The notes: generated by a model from the letters alone, not told the origin. Positions 24,593-35,200 are shown, numbered from the stretch's first letter. The stretch is DNA of 64,000 nt from Bacteroidota bacterium (GCA_020832235.1 JAFIEZ010000007.1:310001-374000); one strand, 5' to 3'. Program-made: numbers and translations.

Positions 24593-27500
24593 GTGTATTC
24601 CGAACGTAGTTTTTCTGCTGCACTCATTGTAGGGGCTCTGCTTTGGCTATTGAACCCGTATGCTCTTTCAGCCAATACTACAACCGAGGCAACTAAATCA
24701 ACACCCGGTTTTGAGCTTAGAAACCAAGCTGCATCCAATGGCGGGCTATGGCTGAGCTACGTCACTCCGGTCGACCTCCCGGAAACCGCCTTCGAGAAGT
24801 TAACTAAAGAGGAGGCTGCATTTGCACCGGGGCTCACGTTCTCCGGTTACCCGATATACGACGCCTCTATGGATACGCTGCTGTCATCTGCAGCTGATAC
24901 ACTGCAGGCCGATACGCTTCTTGCCAACGCCCCGGATACCACATTTCGTAGTCACATCCGAGGACCGCAGCATACGTTCTCACCGGTCCGATTTCCCCGT
25001 CAGCGTTCTCGTCTTGCTGAAATCCCGTTCAACAACATAGAAACAACCATCACACGCGATTCTTTGGGTAATTTTCGAATAAAAAGAGAATTACGTGGTA
25101 TTCCCATTGGGTATGCTGTTGAACTAACCTTCGATGAATTTGCCGCCCGTGAGCGGGAACGAAGCAAACAAACAAACTGGGCACGCGTGGTTCAGGAATC
25201 ACAGCGACGTCAGGACATCCGTCGTGGATTACTCGACTTCCGAATTAATATTCCGGGTGGACAGCGCTCGGCATTTACCACCATATTTGGTCGACCCGAA
25301 GTCAATCTGCGTGTAACAGGCACAGCCAATATGAATTTGGGAGTATCTATTCAGGAAACTGCTGACCCCGCCGTACCACCCGATCAGCAACGCCGAGTAG
25401 ACCCTACCTTCAATCAAAACCTGCGTCTGAATATACAGGGTACGATTGGTGATAAGCTTAACATCCGTACTGACTGGGATACTGAGCGGACCTTTAATTT
25501 TGAAAATCGCGTTAGTATTGTGTACACCGGATACGAAGACGAAATACTGCAATCGGTTGAGCTGGGTAACGTATCGATGGATACCGGAAACTCTCTGGTT
25601 CGTGGTGGAGGAGCGCTCTTCGGCATTAAATCCCGCTTTCAACTCGGTCCTCTCGAATTAACCGGTATTGTCTCGCAGCAGGAAGGGAACTCCGAATCGC
25701 AGACGGTTTCCGGAGGTTCCACCGATCAGCAATTTGACATCCGTCCGAATGCTTATGAAGACAACCGGCACTTCTTTATTGATTTCTTCGCCCGGCAGGA
25801 GTTTGAAGCAAGCCTCGCTGATCCCACGCTTACCCGAAGGCTCTTTAACATTACGAACATCGAAGTATGGGTGCTCAACGAAACTCTTTCCCCGCAGGAA
25901 GGTCAGCGCAATGCGGTTGCGTTGCTGGACTATGGTACCCGGCAGGAACTCGGACAGTTTTTGCCTCCGAATGAAGATCTGGATCCATTCGATCAGGCTT
26001 TTATCGATCAATTCAGACCGGAATCGGCCAGTGTTTCTTCCGATGATTTCGGGGTCCCCGCCGATGAATTTGCATCCGGTATATTTGTTCCGCTACGTGA
26101 AGGGGTAGACTATACGCTGGATGAAGCCCTCGGTTATATTTCGTTATCTTCGCCGCTGAGTCCGCGTCAGGCCCTGGCCATATCATTTTCGTACCGCGAC
26201 CCTCAGACCAATCAGATCATCTACGTAGGGGATGTAAATCAGGGCGATACCCAACGGTTATTTCTTAAGCTGTTGCGTCCTATAGGACTTACCCCCAGCT
26301 CGCGAGCCTGGCCGTTGACCATGCGGAACATCTACTCGCTGAACTCGACCAATCTCACCCGTGATGGCCTCGAATTAAATATTTTCTACACACAGGGTAC
26401 ACAGGAGCAGTTTAACCTGCCCGGATTCAGCAACGTATTGCTGCAGGATCTTGGGCTCGACAGGGTAGGCTCGCAGGGTCAGCTGGGTTCCGACAACCAG
26501 GTAGACTTTGGAACCGGAACACTGAATTCGCGCGATGGCCGCATTGTATTCCCGTATCTGGAGCCATTTGGTCAGCGCATCGTTGATATTATAAACAGTG
26601 CTGATTTACCCGAAGCCGAGCGTCAGGACGCTATCGACCGTCTTGCATTCCGTGAGCTCTATACCACCACCCGAACCAATGCCGGCAACAGCTCCAAAAA
26701 CAACATCTATCGTATTCGTGGCACCACAAGCGGTGGAGTTTCCGATAGTTATTTTCTAGGATTTCAGCTGGTACAAGGCTCGGTTCGTGTACTGGCCAAT
26801 GGTAGAGAACTCACCGAAGGACTCGACTACGAGGTAGATTACTCACTTGGAAACATCCTCATTACCAATCGTTCGTACCTGGCACCCGGCCAAGAAATTC
26901 GAATTGACTACGAAAGCAATCAGTTTCTTCAAATTCAGCAGACCACATTTACAGGGTTACGCGCCGAGTACACGGTGAGTCCAGATATACGAGTCGGGAG
27001 CACGCTGTTCCGCCAAAAAGATCGGCCTCTACAAGATAAGATTCCCGTCGGAGAGGAGCCCATCAACAACGCTGTTATTGGTTTCGATGCCCGTGCCCGC
27101 TTTGATGCCCCGTGGATAACCCGCACCATCGACCGTATCCCGCTGCTGCAAACCCGCGCCGAATCGAGCATCAGCTTCACCGGTGAATTTGCGCAGATTC
27201 GTCCTGGTGTAGCGCAAACCAACGCCGTTCAGCGAGCCATTGACCGTGGAATTCTGTATCCCGATGAGGAAAGAGGGGTTTCGTTTTTAGATGATTTTGA
27301 AGGTTCCAAAAACTCTGTTTCATTCATGAGTCCGGGGCGCTGGCATCTTGCCGCTGCACCATTTGCACTACCTCACATGGATGCCGATATGCGTAATGCC
27401 GATCAATCCATTCCATCCCGCATCGTTCGAAGCGACCATCGGGGCAAGTTTTCCTGGTACACGCTTCCTGTGAGTCTGGGTCGAATCACCGACGCAGCCC

Positions 27501-30500
27501 GAACCGTGGAGTCGCTGCCCGTTCTGGTAACCGATGTATTCCCCGATCGAGACGTACTCACGCAAGACAATATCTTGCAAACGCTGGATGTACACTTTGA
27601 TCCACGACAGCGAGGTCCGTACAACTATAATATGGACCTTAAAGACCTCCTCGAGAACCGTCCGGAAGAAACCTGGGGTGGATTTACCACCACATTGCCA
27701 AGCGGACTGGATGACCTCACCCAGAACAACATCGAATTTCTTGAATTCTGGGTTCAGCCAATTCTGCCCGACGGACGTCAGCCATCGGCACAAGACTTCA
27801 TGGATTATGCCGGAACCTTGTATTTCGACATCGGTGTGGTTTCTGAAGATGTGATTCCGAATAACGAAAACAACACAGAAGATGGTTTAGCCGAGCGAAG
27901 CGGTAATCTACGGGTAGATCAGTTTGGCCGGTCTTACATCTATCGGAATATTCCCGATCTGGATGGGCAGTTTTCGCAGGAAACTATCGCATTGGAGGAT
28001 GTCGGTCTGGATGGTGCACCCAACGAAGGCGGAATCGACGGTCTCAGCGAGCAAGTACTTTTTGCCGATTTCCTGAACAGAATGCGAATAATCTACGCCG
28101 ATGACCCTGAAATGCTGGCCAAAATCGAAGCAGATCCATCAAATGATGATTTTGTGTATTTCGATAATCCATCCGTACGGGATTTGCCGCTGCATCAACG
28201 GTTTCATCGTATGTTCGGCTTCCATGAAGGAAACGCGCAAACAGGAGAGGGACAACGCGCGGTGACAAATCGTCCCGACTCGGAAGGGCTCATCAATCCG
28301 GCTTTTGTGAACACCGAAAACGCGTTCTTCCAGTATCGTGTGCCCTTTAACCCGGCCGATACCACATCCCTGCAAATTGGTCAGAATTACATCATCGACA
28401 AAGTTGACGGCGATGAACAGTGGAATCGTTGGTATCAGGTGCGTATTCCGCTCCGTGACTTTGTAGAACGCGTAGGTAATATCGAAAACCTTCAGCGGGT
28501 TACACACCTGCGAATGTGGATGACGGGTTATCGCGAGCCGTTTACCATGCGTTTTGCAACCCTCGAACTGGTAGGAAACCAATGGAGGAAGGCTGAGGAG
28601 GTCGGCAACGAGGGCAATACCAATACGATCTTTGAAATCGCCACCATCAATATTGAGGAAAATTCCAATAGAAGACCGGTTCCCTATCGTGTTCCGGAAG
28701 GTGCCATACGATCTGTAAATCGTGGTCAGCAGCAGGAGGTACTGGCCAACGAGCAGTCGCTGCTGATGCGCGTGGAAGACCTTCGTGCCGGTGATGTGCG
28801 TTTAATCAAACGTGGGTTTCCGATGGGGCTAAACCTCACCAATTACTCCAATATGCGGATGTTTGTGCATGGCGAGGGGTATTCGCACCGTAATGATATA
28901 GAATTGGTAGTTCGACTCGGCAGCGACATAGAAAACAACTATTACGAGTATCGTCAGCCCATCACACCTACCGATACCCTGCACAATTTCTCTCCGGGAC
29001 TGGGTGTACGCGAAGATATACAAGCGATCTGGATACCCGAAGAAAACAGTATGAACCTGGTTCTGGGCGCGCTAAATGAGCTTAAACAGCTCCGAAATGA
29101 CCTTCAGGCCGATCCCTCACAGCCGTTTGAACGAATGGATATTGTGCGTGGAGCACCTCCCGGTACGGTGCTGGCTATTGTGGGTGAACCCTCGCTGAAC
29201 CGTATAACGGAGATAGGAATCGGTATACGAAATCCATTCGCCCCGGAGTCGCAGTCGCGACAGGGATTACAGCAGGCCGGAACCCCATCGCTGGATGCCG
29301 AAGTTTGGGTTAACGAGCTTCGTGTATCCGGATTTGAAGATGAATCGGGATGGGCAGCAAACCTTCGTTCGCAAGTAGTTTTGGCCGATTTTGCCAATAT
29401 CAATGCGACGCTGAATCGTAGTACCGACGGATTTGGTCCTATCGATTCACAGTTGGGTAATCGCCAGAATTTCGATCGGCTCAGTTACGACCTTACCGGA
29501 ACCATCAATATGCACCGTTTCATACCGGAACGATTCGGATGGAATATACCGGTGACCTTATCGGCGCGTCAGAATACCCAGACACCACGTTTTCTGCCAC
29601 GTGAGGGGGATATTCGCTTTGAGGACTTCCGTAGGGCTGTTCGCGCGAATGAGTCGCTTACCGGTGCGGAGCAGGATGCGCAGATTGCCGCCAAACTCCG
29701 TGAAATTCAGACGTACAGCGAAAGTTACTCCATCAACCTCTCCAATATTTCGAAACGTTTTTCGCGAACACGACTGGGACAGTACACACTCGATAACACC
29801 CGCTTCAATTACGTATATAATACCCGTAAAGATCGGGATTTCAGGACGGAGTTCAACGATAACTGGAATTACACTACCGGTGTAAACTACAATTTGAATG
29901 TGCGCAACGTACGCACCGTTCGACCTTTTGGCTTCCTTGCCGATACCCCGTTTCTTCGCTATCTGGATGAGCTTCAGTTCGCTTATCTGCCCAGCTCGGT
30001 AACAGCCGGTGCTACGCTGAACCGTAGCTACGGTGAGAGTGCCACCCGCGAGTTTCAGAATAATCCATCTCAGTTTCGCCAGCAGCACAACTTTACGTTT
30101 GCCAATAATTTTTCACTCAATTACAATGTTCTCTCTGTTGTGAGCCTGTCGTATTCCAATACCACCAATCAGGATCTGGCACTCATCGCCCAGGATAGTA
30201 TTCCCGGGGGTACAAACTATGTACTGCGGAACTCTTTTGATGTACTGGGCGATGTCTTCTCCGACGACACCGTTCGTCCACGTCGCAGCGACTATTCCGA
30301 AAATTTTACCGCTACCTGGCGACCGAGGCTCAATAAATTCAATAACCTCCGCTGGTTGAACTATTCGGCCTCATATCGTGGCGGGTTCCGCTGGACAAAC
30401 AGCTCATTGGGATCGGGTCTGGGCGCAAACTTGACCAATCAGTATTCGCTGGATCAGAATCCATCTATTCGTACGCAGGACTTACTACGGAAAATTCCAA

Positions 30501-32080
30501 TTTATGACCGTGCTTTCCGCACCGATGAAGCCGAACGCAGAGCGCGCGAGCAGGAGCGCAATCGACTCCGTCAGCAGCGCCAGCGTGAGCGGGAACAGCG
30601 CGCAGCTGCCCAAAACAATGCCCCTGAACAAGAAACCCGATCGGTTGGCGCGCGGCGTGGTAACCAACAGCAGCAACCGGTGCAGCCCACAGAGCGCACG
30701 CTCAACGAAAATCTGACTTACTACGGCAGAAGAGCTGCTTTATCGCTGCTAAGCTTTCAGAACCTGGACATGACGTACAGTCACTCGGTGCAGGCCGCTC
30801 AGCAGGGTTATGCCGGAGGGTCTTCCATGTGGACAGCCTTCGACGATGATCGTTTTTCCCCATCCTTCGGTTACCGGATTGGATTGAACAGTCGTATTCA
30901 GGAATCGCAGCTAATCCGGAGCCCGTCTGAGCAGGTCACACTACCGTTGAACCAGTCTATCCGAACATCCGATGATTTCCGTGTACGCACAACCATGCAG
31001 CCTATACGCGATATCACGATTGCGCTGGATTGGAATAATCAGTTCGACCGAACCACTCAAAATACGCTCACGGCCGGAGTCGATAACATTACAGCGCAGG
31101 AGAATCAGAGTGGTAATATCACGTCATCCGTTTGGGCATTTGGTGGCGGTTATGAATCATTCTTCCGACGGCAGCTGCAGACAGCCTTTGACGATATGGA
31201 TGGGTCTACCAATATCGTTGACCGAAATGAAGATGGCAGGGTAGTACTCGGAACACGCTCGTTGCAAGAAGACTTCCGCAGATCGTATGTTGCTATGTCA
31301 GATGGTGGCAGAGGCGCACAAGGGTTTAGCCCGCTGCCCTTACCCAACTGGCGCATTACCTGGTCGGGATGGGAGCGACGCATACGGTTCCTGGAGCAAT
31401 ACTTAAACCGGGCGTCCCTCACACATGTGTACACCGGGCGCTATCGGCTGGGATGGCAGTTTAATCCGGATTTTGGTCTCGAGCAAAACCGTTCGGTCGG
31501 GGTCTATCGCGCGCTGGATGAACGTCCGGAGTTTCAGCCCAACACGATTAACGTAGAGCGGCAATTCAATCCGTTACTGGGGGTTCAGCTGACCTGGAAA
31601 TCTGGGCTCGGTACCGACCTGCAGTACAGTAATTCCCGGGTGACTTCTTTCTCTCTGTCCAACACCAACGTTGTAGAAAATAAATCCCAAAGTTTGCGTT
31701 TTACAGCGCGCTATTCGAAACGGGGTTTCACACTACCGTTCTTTCCAAGACTACAAAACACGCTGGATATGAGTTTGACCGTGGCATATGTTGAGTCACT
31801 TACACTCACCTACCGTTTAAATCAGGATATTCAGGAGGTGCTCAGCCAGCCTATTGATCCATCTCTGCGCAATCCAAGTTTGTACACGCCTCAGGCGCCC
31901 AACGAGAGAGGGGATATTCGAATTGATGTGACCCCGCTCATCGGATACCAGTTTTCGCAGTCGGTGAAGGCAAATCTGGAGTACCGATACTCGCAGCTGA
32001 TTCCGAAATCAACCGGCGTATTCCCCAGAACTACCCAGGATATCCGTGTGAGTGTAATAGTATCGATCCGGTCGAATTAA
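24593..32080 (+). CDS. sprA: Outer-membrane type IX secretion translocon SprA
   Basis: 2495 residues, the usual giant size of SprA (about 2400). A signal peptide (RSFSAALIVGALLWLLNPYALSA) supports the GTG start at 24593; no ATG lies between it and the signal. SprA forms a 36-strand beta-barrel that passes folded cargo carrying a C-terminal sorting domain across the outer membrane, and in some species supports gliding. Repeated SprA-type strands are visible throughout (FNFENRVSIVYTGYEDEI, GNILITNRSYLAPGQEIRIDY), with an R/Q-rich insertion near residues 1980-2035. It is monocistronic. Other T9SS genes are not in this window, and none of the exported proteins here shows an obvious sorting domain. 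Confidence 0.96.
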   Translation: MYSERSFSAALIVGALLWLLNPYALSANTTTEATKSTPGFELRNQAASNGGLWLSYVTPVDLPETAFEKLTKEEAAFAPGLTFSGYPIYDASMDTLLSSAADTLQADTLLANAPDTTFRSHIRGPQHTFSPVRFPRQRSRLAEIPFNNIETTITRDSLGNFRIKRELRGIPIGYAVELTFDEFAARERERSKQTNWARVVQESQRRQDIRRGLLDFRINIPGGQRSAFTTIFGRPEVNLRVTGTANMNLGVSIQETADPAVPPDQQRRVDPTFNQNLRLNIQGTIGDKLNIRTDWDTERTFNFENRVSIVYTGYEDEILQSVELGNVSMDTGNSLVRGGGALFGIKSRFQLGPLELTGIVSQQEGNSESQTVSGGSTDQQFDIRPNAYEDNRHFFIDFFARQEFEASLADPTLTRRLFNITNIEVWVLNETLSPQEGQRNAVALLDYGTRQELGQFLPPNEDLDPFDQAFIDQFRPESASVSSDDFGVPADEFASGIFVPLREGVDYTLDEALGYISLSSPLSPRQALAISFSYRDPQTNQIIYVGDVNQGDTQRLFLKLLRPIGLTPSSRAWPLTMRNIYSLNSTNLTRDGLELNIFYTQGTQEQFNLPGFSNVLLQDLGLDRVGSQGQLGSDNQVDFGTGTLNSRDGRIVFPYLEPFGQRIVDIINSADLPEAERQDAIDRLAFRELYTTTRTNAGNSSKNNIYRIRGTTSGGVSDSYFLGFQLVQGSVRVLANGRELTEGLDYEVDYSLGNILITNRSYLAPGQEIRIDYESNQFLQIQQTTFTGLRAEYTVSPDIRVGSTLFRQKDRPLQDKIPVGEEPINNAVIGFDARARFDAPWITRTIDRIPLLQTRAESSISFTGEFAQIRPGVAQTNAVQRAIDRGILYPDEERGVSFLDDFEGSKNSVSFMSPGRWHLAAAPFALPHMDADMRNADQSIPSRIVRSDHRGKFSWYTLPVSLGRITDAARTVESLPVLVTDVFPDRDVLTQDNILQTLDVHFDPRQRGPYNYNMDLKDLLENRPEETWGGFTTTLPSGLDDLTQNNIEFLEFWVQPILPDGRQPSAQDFMDYAGTLYFDIGVVSEDVIPNNENNTEDGLAERSGNLRVDQFGRSYIYRNIPDLDGQFSQETIALEDVGLDGAPNEGGIDGLSEQVLFADFLNRMRIIYADDPEMLAKIEADPSNDDFVYFDNPSVRDLPLHQRFHRMFGFHEGNAQTGEGQRAVTNRPDSEGLINPAFVNTENAFFQYRVPFNPADTTSLQIGQNYIIDKVDGDEQWNRWYQVRIPLRDFVERVGNIENLQRVTHLRMWMTGYREPFTMRFATLELVGNQWRKAEEVGNEGNTNTIFEIATINIEENSNRRPVPYRVPEGAIRSVNRGQQQEVLANEQSLLMRVEDLRAGDVRLIKRGFPMGLNLTNYSNMRMFVHGEGYSHRNDIELVVRLGSDIENNYYEYRQPITPTDTLHNFSPGLGVREDIQAIWIPEENSMNLVLGALNELKQLRNDLQADPSQPFERMDIVRGAPPGTVLAIVGEPSLNRITEIGIGIRNPFAPESQSRQGLQQAGTPSLDAEVWVNELRVSGFEDESGWAANLRSQVVLADFANINATLNRSTDGFGPIDSQLGNRQNFDRLSYDLTGTINMHRFIPERFGWNIPVTLSARQNTQTPRFLPREGDIRFEDFRRAVRANESLTGAEQDAQIAAKLREIQTYSESYSINLSNISKRFSRTRLGQYTLDNTRFNYVYNTRKDRDFRTEFNDNWNYTTGVNYNLNVRNVRTVRPFGFLADTPFLRYLDELQFAYLPSSVTAGATLNRSYGESATREFQNNPSQFRQQHNFTFANNFSLNYNVLSVVSLSYSNTTNQDLALIAQDSIPGGTNYVLRNSFDVLGDVFSDDTVRPRRSDYSENFTATWRPRLNKFNNLRWLNYSASYRGGFRWTNSSLGSGLGANLTNQYSLDQNPSIRTQDLLRKIPIYDRAFRTDEAERRAREQERNRLRQQRQREREQRAAAQNNAPEQETRSVGARRGNQQQQPVQPTERTLNENLTYYGRRAALSLLSFQNLDMTYSHSVQAAQQGYAGGSSMWTAFDDDRFSPSFGYRIGLNSRIQESQLIRSPSEQVTLPLNQSIRTSDDFRVRTTMQPIRDITIALDWNNQFDRTTQNTLTAGVDNITAQENQSGNITSSVWAFGGGYESFFRRQLQTAFDDMDGSTNIVDRNEDGRVVLGTRSLQEDFRRSYVAMSDGGRGAQGFSPLPLPNWRITWSGWERRIRFLEQYLNRASLTHVYTGRYRLGWQFNPDFGLEQNRSVGVYRALDERPEFQPNTINVERQFNPLLGVQLTWKSGLGTDLQYSNSRVTSFSLSNTNVVENKSQSLRFTARYSKRGFTLPFFPRLQNTLDMSLTVAYVESLTLTYRLNQDIQEVLSQPIDPSLRNPSLYTPQAPNERGDIRIDVTPLIGYQFSQSVKANLEYRYSQLIPKSTGVFPRTTQDIRVSVIVSIRSN

Positions 32081-32194
32081 GCTGCATCGGAATTGGTCCA
32101 CCTCGGAATTACATGAACTCGGCTCCATCAAACAATGGATTAAGCTACCTCGAATTAAGTTACTTTGGCTGCATCGGCTTTAGTTCACCTCGAG
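32072..32194. repeat. Degenerate short-repeat stretch downstream of sprA
   Basis: TCGAATTAAG occurs at 32072-32081 and 32150-32159, and GCTGCATCGG at 32081-32090 and 32168-32177. Variants such as CCTCGGAATTACATG and CACCTCGAGCTAAT fill the space. The first copy overlaps the last sprA codons, so the stretch looks like reiterated, diverged copies of the sprA 3' end. It fills the whole convergent gap to lnt. Confidence 0.5.
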
Positions 32195-33874
32195 CTAATC
32201 CACGATGAAATTCCGTGATTTCCGGTGAACCGGTATCCACAGCAGAGAGAGAAGGGTAAGACTGGCTGAAAACCAACCAATCCAGTCGCCGTGCTGGGTG
32301 TAGAAGGTAATGCGATCGTAGGTTGCAACCTCCAAATTCAATGCGGAACGTACCCAGTAATCGGTTTTGGCCAAAACTTCTCCGCGCGGACCAATCATAC
32401 CACTGATACCGTTGTTGGCGCTGCGTAGTACCGTTCGCCGGGTTTCCACGGCACGTAACCGAGCAAAATCAAAATGTTGAACGTGTCCGCTGGTGTCGCC
32501 CCACCACCCGTCATTGGTGATAATGGTGATATAATCGGCGCCTTCCAGAACATGAAGGCGAACCCAGTCTGGGAATACGCTGTCATAACAGACCAACGCC
32601 GGACTCAACAACCCTCCCACATCAAAATTCACCACATCGTAACCGCGACCGTAACCGGAAAGGTTTGGCCAGTCGAACCATGGATTTTTCCACAGCGCCA
32701 ATATGTTAATGAATGGGAAGCGTTCTACGATGGGCACCAGTTTGGCCTTGCGGTACTGATTCATGCTCCCATCCGGATAAAAACCTACGGCGGCGTTGTA
32801 AACATTGAATAGCAGTCCACCGGCGCTGGTGCGATACACTCTGGGCAGCTCGTCTTCTTCGTAGTACTTATACCAGCTGGCACCGGTAATGACAGGCGCA
32901 TTCCAGTCGCGGGCTTCCAGCAGTAGTCGGCTGGTCGGGAATTGAATGCGGGTATCGAATACGGGTGATCGTAATGCGTTTTCTGGCCAGAAAATAGCTG
33001 CGGTGCTGTCTGTAACGATATCATCGGTAAGACCAATGATCGATTCGAGTGCCTCCGTCGCATCGGCGTATCCGCCTGCATCCAGGTAGCTGTCGAAATT
33101 GGGTTGCACCACAACCACTTCGGTGAATCCGGTCGGCTCGGGATTGTAATAGTAGTACCAGATGAGCGAGGCCAGAGGCAGGGCCAAAATCAGCACAGCG
33201 TATGACCATTTAAATCGTTTCAGGAAGGGGATTTCTTCGGTCAGGGTGACAAATTCACCGTCTTTAAACTGCATCCTGCCCATTGCACGGGCTACTAGCT
33301 GCTCCGGGGTGGGTTCGGTTGTGAGATAACGCGGATAAAGCAATAGCGCTGCGGCAAATACCGACCAAAAGCTCACGCCCATCACACCGGTTAATTCTAC
33401 GTACTGCACAATGGGAATCCAGTTGGCATAGGCATTCCCGATAATGAGCCAGGGCCAGGCCAGGTCCCATTGAAGATGGAAAAACTCATACGAAACCCAT
33501 ATAGATGCAACTGAAATCGCCATGCCTACCTGACCAAATCCGGCCCTTCTGACCTTATGAATGATTGCCATCGGTATTGTCATGAGAATGGCATTGGCCG
33601 TGATGGCGGCAATACCGCCTGGGAGCGTAGCATAAACCAGCCAGTACGTCGTTACGGCATTCCATACCAGAAAACCGGGGAAAGTCAGGTACATCACCTG
33701 TGGAATAGACAGGCTACGGTCGGCAACTCGCAGCAGCAGCATAAACCCCGGAATACTGAGGATGGCGATGTTGTATGGACTAAAACTCATGGCCAGCAAA
33801 AATCCCCCAAGCAGGGAAGAGACCCAGTTTGACCCGTACACACGGTTCAGATATGCTTCATAATCTGGTTTCAT
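32195..33874 (-). CDS. lnt: Apolipoprotein N-acyltransferase
   Basis: 559 residues: about six to eight N-terminal membrane helices, then a periplasmic carbon-nitrogen hydrolase domain. The catalytic triad is visible as E298 in FWPENALRSP, K378 in YRKAKLVP and C429 in ALVCYDSVFPDW, with the lid glutamate in VPIVERFPF. Lnt adds the third acyl chain to lipoproteins, consistent with the many lipoproteins here. It is somewhat longer than E. coli Lnt (512). Its ATG overlaps the rsmI stop by 4 bases (ATGA). Confidence 0.93.
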   Translation of the reverse strand: MKPDYEAYLNRVYGSNWVSSLLGGFLLAMSFSPYNIAILSIPGFMLLLRVADRSLSIPQVMYLTFPGFLVWNAVTTYWLVYATLPGGIAAITANAILMTIPMAIIHKVRRAGFGQVGMAISVASIWVSYEFFHLQWDLAWPWLIIGNAYANWIPIVQYVELTGVMGVSFWSVFAAALLLYPRYLTTEPTPEQLVARAMGRMQFKDGEFVTLTEEIPFLKRFKWSYAVLILALPLASLIWYYYYNPEPTGFTEVVVVQPNFDSYLDAGGYADATEALESIIGLTDDIVTDSTAAIFWPENALRSPVFDTRIQFPTSRLLLEARDWNAPVITGASWYKYYEEDELPRVYRTSAGGLLFNVYNAAVGFYPDGSMNQYRKAKLVPIVERFPFINILALWKNPWFDWPNLSGYGRGYDVVNFDVGGLLSPALVCYDSVFPDWVRLHVLEGADYITIITNDGWWGDTSGHVQHFDFARLRAVETRRTVLRSANNGISGMIGPRGEVLAKTDYWVRSALNLEVATYDRITFYTQHGDWIGWFSASLTLLSLLWIPVHRKSRNFIVD

Positions 33875-34554
33875 TCGGTATAATCCTTGCCGGCTACAAT
33901 TAAAACGAATTCTCCTTTAATGGAGGGACGTTCAGATAACGATGCTTTCAGCTCCGAAAGTGTACCTCTTCGATTCTCCTCGAACTTTTTGGTAAGTTCT
34001 CTGCCAAAACACGCCAGCCGGTCGGACCCGAAAACCAGGCTCAGCTCGTCCAGTAATTTCAAGATACGGTACGGGCTCTCGAAAAAAATCATGGTTCTAG
34101 CCTCCTCAGTCAGTTGCTCGATTCGCGTTTTACGTCCTTTCTTCTGAGGTAAAAATCCTTCAAAACAGAAGCGATCGGAGGGGAGCCCGCTGGCCGCCAG
34201 GGCACTGATAGCCGCACTCGGACCGGGAATTACAATAACTTCATGTCCAGACAGGTGTGCCTGTCGAACGGCCAGAAAGCCCGGATCGGATATGGCGGGC
34301 ATACCTGCATCAGATATCAGAGCTATATGATTACCCGCATCCAGCAGGTCAGATAAAGCCTGAAGTTTCTTGTGTTCATTATGCGAATGAAACGAAATAA
34401 GCGGCTTTTTAACCTCAAAATGATGCAGCAGAAATCCCGATGTACGGGTATCTTCGCAGGCGATGGTATCAACCTGTTTGAGTACTTCCACAGCGCGGGG
34501 ACTCAGGTCACCCAGATTACCAATTGGAGTTGCAATGAGATAAAGTGTAGCCAA
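33871..34554 (-). CDS. rsmI: 16S rRNA 2'-O-ribose C1402 methyltransferase
   Basis: 227 residues of the tetrapyrrole-methylase fold. The signatures IATPIGNLGDLSPRAVEVL, CEDTRTSGFLL and ISDAGMPAISDPG are those of RsmI, which methylates C1402 in the ribosomal decoding centre using SAM. It is shorter than E. coli RsmI (286), lacking the C-terminal extension. The start is TTG at 34554: the frame has no ATG before the conserved LYLIATPIGNL, and no Shine-Dalgarno is seen. First gene of an rsmI-lnt operon. Confidence 0.92.
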   Translation of the reverse strand: MATLYLIATPIGNLGDLSPRAVEVLKQVDTIACEDTRTSGFLLHHFEVKKPLISFHSHNEHKKLQALSDLLDAGNHIALISDAGMPAISDPGFLAVRQAHLSGHEVIVIPGPSAAISALAASGLPSDRFCFEGFLPQKKGRKTRIEQLTEEARTMIFFESPYRILKLLDELSLVFGSDRLACFGRELTKKFEENRRGTLSELKASLSERPSIKGEFVLIVAGKDYTE

Positions 34555-34657
34555 CGTGTTGATATGTGGAGGTTTGCAGGCACGTTTAACACGCTGTTTA
34601 TGTTATATTGTAAACCAGCGCATAAATAACCGTACATTACGGGTTAACGTGAAAAAT

Positions 34658-34688
34658 CAAAAATAGCAAAATAAGCACCATTGTGCTT
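34658..34688. promoter_or_regulatory. -7-like box and small hairpin in the rsmI/VOC divergent gap
   Basis: On the minus strand 34658-34665 reads TATTTTTG (fits TAnnTTTG), about 100 bases before the rsmI start. Next to it AAGCAC (34673-34678) and GTGCTT (34683-34688) form a perfect 6-bp inverted repeat. No good -33 box is visible. Confidence 0.22.
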
Positions 34689-34711
34689 GTGAACTTAGCT
34701 TTATTCAAATT

Positions 34712-35095
34712 ATGAGACCTTTTGTTGCCACCGGCCTTAATCACATCACCTTGCGTGTAAACGATATTAAGCGGGCTGAGGCTTTTTACACAGATATTCT
34801 GGGGTTTACCCTTGAAAAAAAGATGGGACAAAGCATGGCCGTGTACCGTATCGGTTCTGATTCGCTGGTAATTGTGGAGGCGGAAACCGCTTACGACAAT
34901 ACCTCGAAGGATTACCGCGTAGATCACTTCGGTTTTACGGTGTCGAATCCAGAGCAAATCGACGAGATTGCCGCCTACATGAGAGAAAACGACGTTTCAA
35001 TTGTTACAGGTCCGGCAAACCGCAAAAATGGTCGTTTTGTATTCATTACAGATCCCGACGGTAACTTAATCGAAATCTTCCACGAGAAGGTTTAA
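34712..35095 (+). CDS. VOC-superfamily (glyoxalase/bleomycin-resistance fold) protein
   Basis: 127 residues forming two beta-alpha-beta-beta-beta modules. Likely metal-site residues are the histidine of GLNHITLRV, the histidine of RVDHFGFTV and the glutamate of NLIEIFHEKV. FVFITDPDGNLIEIF is a hallmark of the fold. Members include lactoylglutathione lyase, fosfomycin-thiol transferases and dioxygenases; the substrate cannot be told from this sequence. It is monocistronic, upstream of hrcA in the same direction but 170 bases away. Confidence 0.88.
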   Translation: MRPFVATGLNHITLRVNDIKRAEAFYTDILGFTLEKKMGQSMAVYRIGSDSLVIVEAETAYDNTSKDYRVDHFGFTVSNPEQIDEIAAYMRENDVSIVTGPANRKNGRFVFITDPDGNLIEIFHEKV

Positions 35096-35200
35096 AACCA
35101 ATATTGATGCTATTTGGATGCGTTATCTGTTTGCTATGGTGAAACAGAGCGAATGAACGCGAGGTGCCCGTGTTACGCATGGCGAAAACGGCAAACCACT

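Noticed and set aside
29558-30088. Antisense frames within sprA
   Set aside because: No motif, no ribosome-binding site; sprA codes continuously through the region.
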